NCBI GenBank assembly: GCA_039602395.1
Contig: JBCNJP010000038.1
Location: 310,001 to 374,000 of the forward strand
Length of the DNA stretch: 64,000 nucleotides
Direction of reading: 5' to 3'
DNA from: Deinandra increscens subsp. villosa
Taxonomy: Eukaryota; Streptophyta; Magnoliopsida; Asterales; Asteraceae
Within the stretch, counting starts at the first letter, position 1. Every line of letters starts with the position of its first letter. Shown in pieces: positions 8,976 to 20,477 of the stretch. The position numbers and the translations under genes are program-made. A model generated the notes under the pieces. It searched no databases. It was not told the origin of the DNA and was given only the letters and a program-made list of their open reading frames with translations.

Positions 8976-11657
8976 TGTGACATCCGAGAATTCCAAGGTT
9001 AACTTCTGTTAGACAATTTCCGTTAGTTACGTTATAAGTGTTAACTTAGTAACTAATACTTAACTAGGCCGAATACGTCCACGACCTTTGGTTGATCACC
9101 GAACCCGTCCATATGTGTTATATGTTTATTTAATTATATTTAATTATTGCCACTATGTGGAATTATGTGCAACGTGATTTAAATGCATGATTATTATCAA
9201 AAGCATGATTATTTGTTTACTTGTTGAATTATGTGACAAATCGCTTAATTATGTATTTATATGATTAATCAAGTAATTAGGGTGTATGCATACATGTTAA
9301 TCTTGGGCTAATCACTTGCTGATCATTAGGGCCCAAATCCCAATGAAAGCCCACCAAGGCTTTAGTATTTAAGAGAAATAAAACCCTAATTTTCCCATTT
9401 TGCATGCTCCACCACAAAACACACACACACACTCTCCATTCTCTCTCTCTCTCGTGAACCAGCCACTTCTGGTCAGCCTTGAACCACCAAGGATCACCGT
9501 GATCTCAGCCTTGAAGATCATCCATCAAGCTTGGAAACCCAACCGTGAGTCCCATGAACTTTTCATGCCTTTTCTTTGTGTTTTCTTAAAAAGCATGACC
9601 AAACCTTCATGGAATCATTTGATCTTCTGATATGATGCTTAAGAATGTTAGATCTAGCATAAAGACTGAAACTTTACGTGTAAAATCATGCCATAATGAA
9701 GATTCATGCTAGTTAGGTCATTTTATGCTTAAAAGTGTTCTTGGAGATTTGATGATGAAAATCCATGTTTAAGGTGCTAAATTTGCTTGTTTAATGTTGG
9801 TAAATGTTTATGCATGCTAGATACTGAATTACATGAAGTATGGAAGCCATCAGAATGATTTTTTGTCAAATTTACGAGTTTTCTGCGACCAGCGAAACTA
9901 ACAGATTCGTTAGGCGAAACTGTAGTTTCGCAAACTGTTTGAATCTTCATCTAGCGACACTATACAGCGAAACTATAGTGTCGCCTGCGAAACTAAGTGT
10001 ATTACTCGAACGAAACTACCGAGCGAAACAACCATAGACTCCTGAACGAAAGTTCAAATCAGTTTCGAGCGAAACTAGATAGCGAAACTGTGCCATCAGT
10101 TTCGAGCGAAACTATCTAGCGAAACTGTGCCTTATATGAACGAAAGTTCAAACCAGTTTCGGGCGAATCTAGCCAGCGAAACTGTGTCATCGGGTATACC
10201 CTAGCAAAAGTGCTGCCCATGCACATAGCGAAACTGTGTAGCGAAACTGTGGCCAGACCAAAACCCAAACTTGTGCAACTTATTTGAATGTTATGCCATG
10301 ACTTACATGATTATGCAAAAAATGAAACATGCTTTGATTTTTGAGTAATGTGAACCCTCGTTTATGATCAACCATCGGTGTCGTGTGTCGGTATGTCGAG
10401 TCGTAGTTCCAACGTGCTATGTTATGGGCCATAGTGACGTAGTTAAAGTTTAGACACAACCTAACACCTAAGACCTCAATGTGATTATTAGGTCTTCGTT
10501 AGCAATCATAATTGGATTATTTGAAGTGTAAGCTGAGCAACCTAAGGTGAGTTTCACTAACCCTTTAACCGTGAGCCCGTTTGGGTCACAACGAATTTAC
10601 TTAATGGAAAACAACGCTGACATCTTGAGGTATCACCAAATGGGATATCCGTTATGGAGGTTGGAGTGTTTTATGGGAAGTACTTGCAACTGTCCATCCT
10701 TGGGGTTTCAAATGAAATCCGCAACCAACTATTTAATACCTAAACTCATTTGGGATTTCAAATGAAATCCGGAAAAACCATTTTGACACTTAAACTCTTT
10801 TAGGATTTCAAATGAAATCCAGAATAAACGGTTTTAATATGACTAGTGTAGGTTAAAGTCTAAACCAAATGATATCACATGATTTCTAAGGATGCCTTAA
10901 AACTTAAAAGTCCTCAACAATTTAGTACCATTAATTTGCAAAGCGAGGGGATGTTGGGTAGATCTACTGAGGGTTTGACAAACCCTGCTCCGCGGTACAC
11001 AAATGTGTAGCCAACCGGTTGGAGGCCGAACGGAGTTCAATATCAGCCTATTTTAGTTGTGGGTCCTATGAGGAACACGACTGGAGGCACAAACCATCGG
11101 CAAATGCCGAACTCTATTACGTCAGCTTTGGTACGAACTTCCTTAGTGCATGGAAACCGGATTAGCTACCCTCGATATCGGTTGACCGCTTTAATCTTTA
11201 CTTAACTAGTGCATATTCGATAATTCAACACTTGGCAATCGTTTTGCAAAACTATTACTTATTTATATGTTGATACATACGCTTATGAGACCGGGCCGCT
11301 GCATGACATGCCCACTGTGAACTCACCAACCGTTAGGTTGACACTTGTGTGGTTTTCACTTTTGCAGATCGGTGAGGAGTATCCACCGGAGGTTGGCATA
11401 GCACCCGAAGTTACTTGTTTCATTTCGAACTTAAATTTGGGAATTTAACAACGATTTATGTTTTGTAATTTAAGCACGTGGTTAGTGCTAAGATACTCAT
11501 GTTTTTCTTTCCGCTGCAAACTTTAAAACTACTTTATGATGAATGTTTGGACTTTACTCTGATTCGTTTAGTATTTGTAACTAATGGTTGTGGTCCTGGA
11601 TTGCTCGCACCCCTTAACGGTATAAACTCCGTTAGTGGATAATTTGGGGGTGTGACA
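8976..11657 (+). repeat. 3' LTR of Tekay-like element
   Basis: This LTR is 2682 bases, matching 863-3531 throughout. The length difference of 13 bases is one extra GTAGCGAAACTGT unit near 10240. It ends TGTGACA at 11657 and is followed by the target duplication. Confidence 0.95.
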
Positions 11658-11662
11658 TATTC
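11658..11662. repeat. Target-site duplication of Tekay element, right copy (TATTC)
   Basis: It matches 858-862 exactly. On the minus strand (GAATA) it lies within the transposase coding sequence; removing the element and one copy restores a continuous transposase-like segment. Confidence 0.93.
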
Positions 11663-13419
11663 AATGTGTAGATGGCAGGCGGAGATAAAGCCGATTCCCT
11701 TTTGGTTGAGTTTGTAATTCAGGCTTAATGCCTAGATCCTCAAGATCTTGTCGTGCTTTTAACCCATCCTTCGTCTTGTTTGGCAAATTCAGCAGTGTCC
11801 CATAAACACTCTCGCACACATTTTTTTCTATGTGCATAACATCTAACTGATGACGAACAAGCAACTTCTTCCAATATTCAAGTTCAAAAAATATTGACTT
11901 TTTATGCCAAAATTTAGCTCGCTCATCGATAATTTCATTTTTCTTCTTCGAGCTTTTCTTCTTTGACTTCTCCGTCTTTGACTTTATCTTTTGCCCCCAT
12001 GTATTCTGAAACCCCGCCAAGTGTTCATAAATTTCTTCACCTGATAATGGTTTCTTTGGCACAGCGTTCTCTTATTCGTTGTTGAAGTCTTTTTTTCGTT
12101 TACGTAAAGGATGTTTAGGTGAGAGAAATCTTCTATGCCCAAGGAAGCATACTTTTCTGGACTTAGGCAACCATTGTGAGCAAGTATTGTCAGAACATAT
12201 TGGACAGGCATTATAACCTTTGGTAACACACTCCGATAGATTACCATATGCGGGGAAGTCATTTATAGTCCATAGTAATACTGCTCTTAGATTGGCATCA
12301 AATGTCCTAACGCCGGTTTCCCACAAGAGTTTGAGATCTGCTATCAATGGTGCCAAGTAGACGTCAATATTGTTACCAGGTTGCTTTGGACCTGATATCA
12401 ATAGAGTCAACATAATGAATTTTCTTGAGATACACAAATAAGAGGGTAGATTATATGTTATTAGGGTAACCGGCCAATAACTATGCTTGGAACTTAATGA
12501 CTTATGAGGATTGATACCATCAGCAGACAAGGCTAATCTAAGATTCCGATTTTCTCTTCCAAATTCTTTCCATGTGTTGTCAACTAGCTTCCAAGAGGGG
12601 GAATCGCGAGGATGAGTTAGCTTACCATCAATGACCTTACCTTGTGCATGCCAAGTTAAGTCATGTGCAATCTCCGATGACGAGAACATTCTTCTAAATC
12701 TCGGGATGGGAAGGAAATACCACAAAACTTTTCTCAGCACATTTTTTGTGTTCTTCTTCCAGCGAGACGTCCCACAAGTTGGACATTCAGAAGCATCCTT
12801 ATGTTCATTCCAGAATAGAACATAATCATTTTCACACGCATGAATCTTCTCATATTCTAGACCTATTCCTTTTAGCAACTTCTTTGCCTCATACATTGAG
12901 CTACGGATTGTATTCTTTGCAGGTAAAACAGTTTTTAAGGCACCTAACAAAGCATTAAAACTAGTATCCGACCAGCCAAACTGACCCTTCAACTTTTGAA
13001 ATATCATTAATCCACTAAGTGTGTTATGCTTTGACCTTTCGTAAAGTGGCTTATCACATTCTTCAAGAAGTGATTTCAATGAATCGGGTTCTTTCTCCAC
13101 ATAAGCAAAGGCATCATGTAACATTTCCTTTATATAATCAAACTCGGGAAGTCTAGATTCATCAGGGCATCTAACTTCAACCGTAGGAGAACCTTCTCCA
13201 TGGAAAGACCAAACTATATAATTTTCATCGAAACCATTGGCAAACAAATGAAAGCGCACACTAGTAATTGAGCCGAGCCTTAGATTGATACAGTTTACAC
13301 AAGGACAGGGTATAACATCTGATTTTGGATTATTACTTTGCGCAAACTCTAAAAAAGGCATTAACACCATCATCATATTCTTTTGATAATCTATGAGACG
13401 AAATCCATGATTTATCCAT
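11663..13419 (-). pseudogene. CACTA TNP2-type transposase, N-terminal and central part
   Basis: The minus-strand reading starts best at an ATG at 13419, which opens the Transposase-associated domain (MDKSWIS..., then FLEFAQSN). One extra T in a T6 run (13351-13356) shifts this start out of the main frame. The main frame (to 12075) has the C-P-C-x2-C metal-binding motif of that domain, then a Transposase_21 region with ECPTCGTSRW, PRFRRMFSSSEIA, GINPH and DFPAYGNLS. An in-frame TAA at 12072-12074 stands where relatives have Gln. The same frame resumes to 11663 with PLSGEEIYEHL and LDVMHIEKNVCES. A further single-base shift lies near the Tekay insertion. It is continued by 862-164. Several breaks make it non-functional. 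Confidence 0.88.
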
Positions 13420-13529
13420 GACCTTAGGTAAAGTAAAACAAACAAAAGAATTACTACTTTATACTTAAACTTTAATTTTAGCAAATCATTATAAATAAGG
13501 GCAAAATTGATGGAAAGAACATGTATCAA

Positions 13530-14199
13530 CTACTAAAACATATATGTATAAACTATCAAGACATGCTAAGTTATACAAATCGACTTACAACCCATTTGGT
13601 CTTTCTTTCTTTTTAGCTAATATTTTATTTTCTCCAAGTATAAAAACCTTGCTGAAATTAATACAATTTTATAAAACACTTGTTGAAAATGAAGAATGCT
13701 TTATAAAGGTTAACCTATAGATAAATACTATGTTTTACACATTAATAAAGCTAAACCTGTAAAAAAAAAAACAACCCTTCTAAACAGCCCTTAAAAAACA
13801 GGATTTACTTAATATGAACTTAATTAGGATTTGCTGTGGTAAAAAACGGCTCTTGAAGACATGAGTTGCTTAAACAGTTTTAAAAAACAGCCCTTAAAAA
13901 CAGGATTTACTTAATAGGAAATTAGTATTTGCTGCTGTAAAAACAGCCCTTAAAATACAGCCCTTAAATAATAACAGCAGCAAATAAAGAACAGCCCTAG
14001 TCACTATATAGAACAACAGCAAATTGACCCAGATTATAACATGAAAACATGAAAACAATAGTGGGTATGGGAAGATTATAACATAAACAGATGACAACAT
14101 GAAAACAGCCCTAGTCACTATATAGAACAGCAGCAAATTGACCCAGATTATAACATGAAAACATAAAAACAATAGTGGGTATGGGAAGATTATAACATG
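13530..14199. repeat. AT-rich region with AACAGCCCTTA repeats and a 94-bp duplication
   Basis: No gene is seen. AACAGCCCTTA-type motifs followed by ACAGGATTTACTTAAT recur between about 13780 and 13970, possibly subterminal repeats of CACTA element 1. A 94-base segment beginning ACAGCCCTAGTCACTATA is directly repeated at 13991-14084 and 14105-14198. The second copy abuts the CACTA element 2 insertion. Confidence 0.7.
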
Positions 14200-14410
14200 C
14201 ACTACTAGGAAAAGACCCTTCCTTGACGCGCAAACCATGACACTCGGTAATTTATGACGCGCAAAAACAAGCGTCATTAAAAAACTGTCGTATTTTACAA
14301 AATTCTATGTGTAGATGACGCGCATTTTTGCGCGTCATAAATATTGTGTCATTTGAAAAAAAAAACGCGGAGGACATTAACTTTGAGCGCGTCAAGCGTA
14401 AAAAAAATGT
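14200..14410. repeat. Left terminal inverted repeat and subterminal repeats of CACTA element 2
   Basis: The CACTA terminus is followed by repeated GACGCGCAAA-type motifs in both orientations. These match the motifs at the right end and are presumed transposase-binding sites. Confidence 0.85.
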
Positions 14411-14439
14411 CGCTTTATATTTATTTTCCCGTCCAAAAT

Positions 14440-14700
14440 AAAAAATCTGGATATAACATACCGCGCCTCCACACTAGGGTTTTTGCATTCTTTTCCCCAA
14501 ATCACGCTCACGCTCACAAGAACGGCGAACTCCTCCTTTTTTGCCGGCGACTTCGCTACTTTTCCTTAAACTCCGACCTCTACACAGAACGGCAACCTCG
14601 CTTAGTAGTTCACTCGCATATTAGGGCTCGATTTCAGGTATGCCTTCGTTCACTCGATTCTTCTGTTCACTCGCAATTAGGGATCGATTTCAGGTTTGGT
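14440..14700 (+). promoter_or_regulatory. Captured promoter/5' UTR-like segment of a ribosomal protein gene
   Basis: TAGGGTTT (14475-14482) is a telo box in reverse orientation, an element known to be enriched in plant ribosomal-protein promoters. Downstream is a pyrimidine-rich, leader-like stretch ending TCGATTTCAG with a donor-like GTATGC at 14637. A near-duplicate of that end (ATTAGGGATCGATTTCAGG) is near 14680-14697. The segment sits directly upstream of the L18 exon, which supports capture of a contiguous gene start. Promoter activity is not shown. Confidence 0.55.
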
Positions 14701-14841
14701 CGTTATTTTTCTGCCGTATCATGAATTGATGCTGTTTTAGATGCTTATCTTCATTTTGTTATATGAATCATAGGTTTATTAAACAATCTACATCACTGAT
14801 GTTGTTACCACGTGTTAACTCATTTTTCTTCATGTTCCATG

Positions 14842-14930
14842 GTATAGATCTTGTTGCAGATGGAAAGAGCAAGAGGACCAAAAGAATCGCCCCTAGATCT
14901 GATGATATCTACCTCAAGCTTCTAGTAAAG
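14842..14930 (+). pseudogene. RPL18: Captured fragment of ribosomal protein L18 (eL18), first coding exon
   Basis: The frame reads ...IDLVADGKSKRTKRIAPRSD, then DIYLKLLVK, the conserved N-terminus of plant cytosolic 60S protein L18, and then a donor GTATGA at 14931. The expected ATG is present in ATGGTATAG just before, but one base is missing relative to the usual Met-Gly start, so the start is out of frame. About 30 of some 187 residues remain. Retention of the upstream intron-like and promoter-like sequence indicates capture from genomic DNA rather than from a processed mRNA. The family call rests on recognising the highly conserved motif. Confidence 0.8.
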
Positions 14931-14999
14931 GTATGAAACTTCATTTTTATCGATTGTTGGCTTCCAATTCTGTTGAATGATGATATTAAGACGTGTGAT

Positions 15000-16580
15000 T
15001 ATGAAGAGGCTCTTCATGAACCGGAAGCAATTTTAGTGCTGGGTCATTTCATTCATTTACAGATATTGTGTAATAATTTTCCCTAAAACCAAGTATGGTT
15101 TGACCCATTGACATTTTCATTTGTGATCCTGGGTCCAATCTCATTCTCTGCATCAAGCACATTAAACCCACCGCCTTAGATTAGTATTGATGAAATGGAC
15201 GTTTTAGGCATGAAATATGGTTTCAAAAGTCATATTGTTATAGTAGTAATGTACATGTGCTTACAATATTTGAATACATGCTAAGCAAGCCTTTGATCAG
15301 TTTAACCCATTTCATTCATTTGACTCATTATTATATGCTCCATCTCATATTTATATACTTTACACAGTTTGGCCGACTACTATTAATACAAACCAAACTG
15401 ACCTGTTTTATATAAAGGGGTTGAAATGACTACATTTAATCTAACCTCCCTAAACTAAAGAATTTTAATCTATCCTTTTGAGTTGGAGCTTGTGTGCACT
15501 GTATAAAATACTTGTTGGTTTGTTAAGTTGTGTAGAAAATGAAAATAAATATCGTTATCAGAGCTGGAATTAGAATGATATTTAACTCACATGCAACATG
15601 CATGTAACATTGTATCGAAGATTAGAACTGATGTGTGTGCAGGTTGTTAGAACTGATTCAGTGGTCACTTTTGTTGAAGGCTTTTTTTGGACTTATTGCT
15701 CTGATTTGTGGAAATGGTTATATAGTTGGCATCAATCAGATTTATGACATATGAATTGATAAGTAAGCATAACATATGTTTTACCCTTTTCTGTCCAAAC
15801 CATATTTACCTATTGTTGCAGGGGACCTTCCTGTCCAGTCAGCATGGTTTTTAGTGTTAGCGTTTCCAATAGTAGGCGTTATGGTTGTTGGAATGAACTT
15901 TGGCCCTTTCATCACTTCCCTTTACTATTTTGGCAATATATGTCTAATAGTGTATTTGTTTAGGTGAAAGGTTTTCTTCTCAACAGGAGCCTACAAGTAT
16001 AATGGCTGTGATGTAAATATTCCAACCCAAAAATGGTGTGCCGCTATTGCCAGCACCAACACAGCCACATACACCTTTCTGATGTTAATTATTTGTTTTG
16101 CTCTCACTTATGCCAAACATGTTATTGATTGATTGATTATATATGTAGTGAAGGACCAGTCTTGTTACTTATGTCCTAACAACAAACTCTTGTTTATAAT
16201 GATATGATCATAGAAAGCTTTATTACATCAATCATTACTTGACTAAAAATAAATACATGCAAACTGCCTCTACTAACAGAAAGCATAAAAGTCGACCCAC
16301 TTAAACTAAGGAAATGGATGGCACATGCCTACTAGAAAACAAGAAACACAGCTTCCTTCCACGAAGTTTAGGTTATGTATTATACACAAACTACTAACTA
16401 ATTGGTATATATTGTTTATAATGTTGCATGTGTTTTTATGCAAATCCCCTGATAAATTCCCTTAGGTAATACTAACATGAATTCTATGTTTTTCATATGT
16501 ATCTTGCTGTTTTGTTTTTGATATATCTTTTGAAACTAATATTCTGTTTTTCATATGTATCTTGCTGTTTTTTGGTTTTC
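15000..16580. other. Interior of CACTA element 2 without assignable gene
   Basis: This is AT-rich sequence. A 63-codon open stretch (15776-15967) encodes a hydrophobic peptide (LVLAFPIVGVMVVGMNFGPF) that looks membrane-spanning, but I do not recognise it. It could be another captured exon preceded by a TTGCAG acceptor near 15821. Confidence 0.3.
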
Positions 16581-16582
16581 AG

Positions 16583-16711
16583 ATTGGTTAACCAGTTAGA
16601 TGACATTATGGTTGGCCTGCTTTGTCAATTCGTGGAGATAGATTGGGTTTTATCCAAGTTTAAAGCTGGTAAAAATCCAATAATGACAGCTACAGATGTT
16701 GCAGCCCGTGG
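16583..16711 (+). pseudogene. Captured exon of a DEAD-box RNA helicase (RH20/RH30-like)
   Basis: An acceptor TTTTCAG ends at 16582 and a donor GTAAGG begins at 16712. The frame ends DWVLSKFKAGKNPIMTATDV, then AARG, which is helicase motif V (TATDVAARG) with the preceding block seen in plant RH20-type DEAD-box proteins. Just upstream a different frame gives GWPALSIRGD, the matching preceding helicase block. A short deletion with a frame change therefore separates the two. Only one exon is retained, so no helicase activity is possible. Confidence 0.8.
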
Positions 16712-17220
16712 GTAAGGTGTGTGTAGTGTAAAACAGTTTAATCTTGTTTCCAGTTTATATATGTTAAGAGCAAATGCCATAGAATAATGATATTTTTGGC
16801 CATGGTCCATTTTGGTAGTTATGACTCTTTTCAATTCATTTTGGTTGTTACAAGTATTTTAACAGTCCCACTTTAGGTTCAGGTGCAATACAAATGATGA
16901 AAAGGGCCATGATGGTTATCCAATATGCACTAATGTTTTGTGCCGTAACAGGCCAGCAGGTATAGTAACATGTCAAATGGGTTCAAAACGGGTCAGGTAG
17001 GTTCGGGTCATTACTTAATCCTCTACAACTGACCCATTATCACTACAGTTTGGAAATCGATTTCACCAAGAGTCCACTGATAAAGAATGTTGTGAGTCTC
17101 TTTAATTTCATATAGATTTAAATATTTATGTCGCTGTAAGATACTTACTGTTACATTAAGACCACAAAAATGTTTCACTTTTCAAAACTGATCTATTTGC
17201 AAATAAATATGTATTTTCAG

Positions 17221-17322
17221 GTTGAACCTTATAATACACAAAGATCATTGTAGAGTTACCAGCAGGCTCTTGGTGAAGTTTATGTTACTGGAAAGTTTTT
17301 AGTTAACTTTTGTGGTGATCAG
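17221..17322 (+). other. Exon-like segment of unknown origin in CACTA element 2
   Basis: 102 bases lie between an acceptor TATTTTCAG and a donor CAG, then GTAATG. One frame contains LGEVYVTGKFLVNFCGDQ with a stop before it. Not recognised. Confidence 0.35.
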
Positions 17323-18109
17323 GTAATGTGTTTATTATTAGCTAGTTCATTGATTCATTTATCTTTAAACATAACTGCAAAAGTATTTTAGTTTCTTATA
17401 ACAATATTTAAACGGGACTTCTGTAATCTGCAAGTCCTTAGGCTTAGGCTTTAGTTGGATATGGACTATTTATAATTAAATGTAGATGATTCAAGTAAGG
17501 GATTTTTGTTAGTGGCTTAAACAGTTGTTAGATGCATTCTCACATACCAGCTTTTCTATTTCTTTTAGCTTAAAATCCCATATGCCATACTATGGTTTAT
17601 GTTTCTTTAAAAAAAAAGTAAAATTCAGCTCAAATTTAGTGCATTGAAAGGAAAAAACTGAGATGAGGTGAGGAAATCTAGACAGATTACAACTCATAAA
17701 ATACAGCTCATGTAGTTATTTTGTTATTTTATAATTTTTAGGAGTGTTTTATGTATGTTGATTTGGTAATTGCTAAAGACTTAATGGTAATTGATTGCAA
17801 CTTTTGATGATAAAGGAGAAGGGGGTGAAGTCAAATGGGTTTGCATATCTTTTAGAAATCGTTTTATATTTGGGTATGTGGAACAGAGGTGTTGGTATTT
17901 TTAATGTGTTGTTTTTGCCTTTTGAGTGGACTATATTTGTGACCATTTTACTCCTTAGATCTATCTTCTTATTTATGTCTGTACATTGCCTTTATTTGTA
18001 AGATTTGGATTTTATCTCATAAGAAATATTAATGCAATGTCTAAACTTTGTTTATTTTTCATCTCACCGTGTTAGATAGTTTTTCCTCTCATAATACAAA
18101 ACCGGTTAC

Positions 18110-18160
18110 AAAAGCAAAGTCTAGCGCCGCCGCAAAGCGCGGCGGGTGATCTCAACCTTG
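18110..18160. repeat. GC-rich stem-loop
   Basis: CCGCCGC and GCGGCGG, read on the minus strand, can pair around a 5-base loop next to CTAG. Similar GC hairpins occur at 51918-51930. It is possibly an end of a small repeat family; no boundaries can be set. Confidence 0.4.
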
Positions 18161-18447
18161 TTTGTATAATTTGACTATTACTTCTTCTCTTAGAAGTTAA
18201 AGTTAATGTTATTTTGTAGTAGTGTCTAAGTGTGATTTTCACAATATTAAGCTGAGTTGGCTTCCTTTTGATTATCAACAGCTCAAGCTGTTTGGAGAGG
18301 CAACGTTAAGCTGCTTTGCTTGGTCAATTTGTTGCTGTCGATACAGATTGCAAGGTTGATATACATCTTAATTCATTTATTAAGTCTGTTTCTATACATG
18401 GTCTTTAGATGTCTATTGCCAACCTTATATATACATTTTTTTTGCAG

Positions 18448-18547
18448 GTTCATATAGTTCAAAGAGGTGCTGCAGTCACCAGATGCTCAAATAGGGGCTG
18501 GAATAGTGGGTTTAACAGAAGACGTGTGCTCCTATTACGTTGGCCAG
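18448..18547 (+). other. Exon-like segment of unknown origin in CACTA element 2
   Basis: 100 bases are bounded by a strong acceptor TTTTTTTTGCAG and a donor CAG, then GTAAAT. One frame is fully open; another gives FKEVLQSPDAQIGAGIVGL, then TEDVCSYYVGQ after a stop. I do not recognise the protein. It is probably another captured exon. Confidence 0.4.
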
Positions 18548-18588
18548 GTAAATAACTTTCGAAACTCATAGGGTAGGGATTTGTGGGA

Positions 18589-18935
18589 TTTTGAATCACC
18601 CCAATCCGAGTCAAAACGCACCTGTCAGGTTACAGCTACTATTTCTGGCAACTTTAGCAGCTTTTTTTCACTGATTTACCTAGATGATATTGTAAAGGAC
18701 ATAGAGACGGGTTCGTGGCCTTTTGAATCATTCCAATCCGAGTTCGTATGACCAAGATATGACAGAAACAAGCTTAACGGGTCAAAACGCACCCATTAGG
18801 TTACAGCTGTGATTTATGGAAATTGTAGCCGCTGATTTTGACCAATTTAGCTGGATGATATGGTAAAGGACATGGAGACGAGTCTGGTGCCTTTTGAATC
18901 ACCTCAATTGGAGTCCGTATGAGAAATATAGGAGA
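18589..18935 (+). repeat. Diverged direct repeat, about 130-170 bp units
   Basis: TTTTGAATCA(T/C)(C/T)CCAAT blocks recur at 18589, 18721 and 18892, each followed or preceded by related GGTTACAGCT and GGACAT(A/G)GAGACG segments. This is a small tandem duplication within CACTA element 2. Confidence 0.7.
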
Positions 18936-19129
18936 AAAACCGTTTCCTTGTAAATGATATTGTGTTGGCTAGATTTATTATTATAGATTTATTGTTAAAT
19001 CAATTTGTAAACTCATGATTACTTTGTATTGTTGTTAAATGTATTTTTTATGTTGTAATATCAGATTAATTATCATTATTTGTAGAAATTAGTGATTCCA
19101 TTAATTATTTTTTTAAAATTTTTTTTACA

Positions 19130-19373
19130 TTCTTGACGCGCAAAAATGCGTGTCATCTCCCTTTATGACGGGTGCTTCCTTGACACGCATTTTATGACGC
19201 GCGTTGAGCGTCATAGATAGCGTGTCATTGTTCGCGCGTCAAGAACTTCTTGACACGCATTTTGCGTGTCAAAAAGCTTCTTGACCCCTGCATCCTTGAC
19301 GCGCATTTGCGTGTCAAGAAGACCCCTTCTTGACACGCATTGCACGTCAAGAAAGGCCTTTTTTGTAGTAGTG
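19130..19373. repeat. Right subterminal repeats and terminal inverted repeat of CACTA element 2
   Basis: TTGACGCGC, TTGACACGCA and their complements occur about ten times, ending in GTAGTAGTG at 19373. They mirror the left end. Confidence 0.88.
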
Positions 19374-20477
19374 ATGGAATTATAATATTAAATCTTTTTA
19401 TAGTGAAACTTAGGGCTGCTGTTGTTCTCATATTATAATATTAAACAACCCTAGTCACTATATTAATTTTCATAAACTGGAAGTTATTTTCCAGCAAATA
19501 CAAAATTTTTAGAAAACAGTTTTTAAGAACAGATTTAAGAACATGTACCAATTTTAACGGGTCAAATGGGTTAAGTTAAAAATAAACAAGAATATGATGA
19601 TTGAAAAGGTATTAGCAAAAGCTAAAGTAGCAGCATTGTGAGATACATCTCAAGACAGCATTATGGAAACCTAAGTTAAAACCAAGTGGATTCAAATCAT
19701 GCAATTCCATATAATAAGATGATGTCAAAGAATTGTATCAACATTAACCACTCGTAACATTTAAACCGTTTGCACTAACTTGTATGCTAACTACTTGCAA
19801 ACTCAAAGTAACAAACTTGTTAAAATTACCGTTCTCAGCGATGAAGTTTCCTGCTCTTTCTAATGTCTTGCAAACAAGGAACGAAAATCAGAAGTCCACC
19901 AAAAAAATCCCCTCCATTCGTTGTATATACACTGCAAAAATCCAACATAACTCACACGTCACACTCGAAATCAGAAATACAAAATATATAAAAAAAAATT
20001 AAAAAACATCTAATAGATGAGTCATAAAGCTAGTTAAGTTGTTCCAGCTACTAAACTAACAATAGCAACATCATTTTAGCTATTAGTCGATCAATTCTGC
20101 ATAACAAACTAAATTCAGATAATTCAATTTAATCACAACATCTATTATGTATTATGTACCAGCATATAAACAAATTATGAATAAATTGAGATATATAATG
20201 TATTATGTACCAGCATATAATGTATTATGTACCAACATTTAAACAAATTTTGAATAAATTCAATTACAAAGTATGTTGTAAAGGATGCTAAGATATGGTG
20301 GCGGTCGGTTTGGGTCACGTACGGTGAACGGGTGTTGGATGCCATTTGGTTGGATATGTGAACAGGGGACTGGTTAGGGCCTGATCTCCTGATGGCGTTT
20401 AAGACCCTTCAATTACAAAGTATACTGTCTCAACTTTCACACTTTCATTCATTGCCAACACATACATAAATGGGGAC
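19374..20477. other. AT-rich stretch without recognisable gene
   Basis: No protein family, RNA gene or element end is recognised. It is low-complexity AT-rich sequence with a small local repeat of TAATGTATTATGTACCA near 20190-20235. Some of it may be the flank of CACTA element 1. Confidence 0.6.

Larger units (their letters stand above)
863..11657 (+). mobile_element. Complete Ty3/gypsy chromovirus, Tekay-like
   Basis: This is a full-length LTR retrotransposon of 10.8 kb: 5' LTR 863-3531, initiator-tRNA-Met-type primer site at 3535, gag-pol 4083-8816, polypurine tract at 8963-8975 and 3' LTR 8976-11657, bounded by TATTC duplications. The order protease, RT, RNase H, integrase, chromodomain is that of chromoviruses. 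Long LTRs and the C-terminal IPIVKVRWNSKRGPE motif point to the Tekay clade. The two LTRs differ by about 37 hand-counted substitutions over 2.67 kb (roughly 1.4 percent) plus one 13-base unit, so insertion was fairly recent. It landed inside a CACTA transposase gene. Confidence 0.95.
14200..19373. mobile_element. CACTA element 2, non-autonomous with captured gene fragments
   Basis: The element starts CACTACTAGGAAAAGACC and ends GGCCTTTTTTGTAGTAGTG, so both termini show the CACTA inverted end. It is flanked by ATG at 14197-14199 and 19374-19376, the 3-bp duplication typical of the superfamily. Subterminal repeats of the type TTGACGCGCA or TTGACACGCA crowd both ends (14220-14410, 19130-19355). 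No transposase-like sequence is seen in the 5.2 kb. Instead there is a ribosomal protein L18 gene start, a DEAD-box helicase exon and other exon-like pieces with splice signals. It would depend on a transposase from elsewhere. Confidence 0.9.

Noticed and set aside
18110..18160. Possible Helitron 3' end (GC hairpin beside CTAG)
   Set aside because: The hairpin is only 2 bases from CTAG and the following base is not T. No matching 5' TC end is seen.
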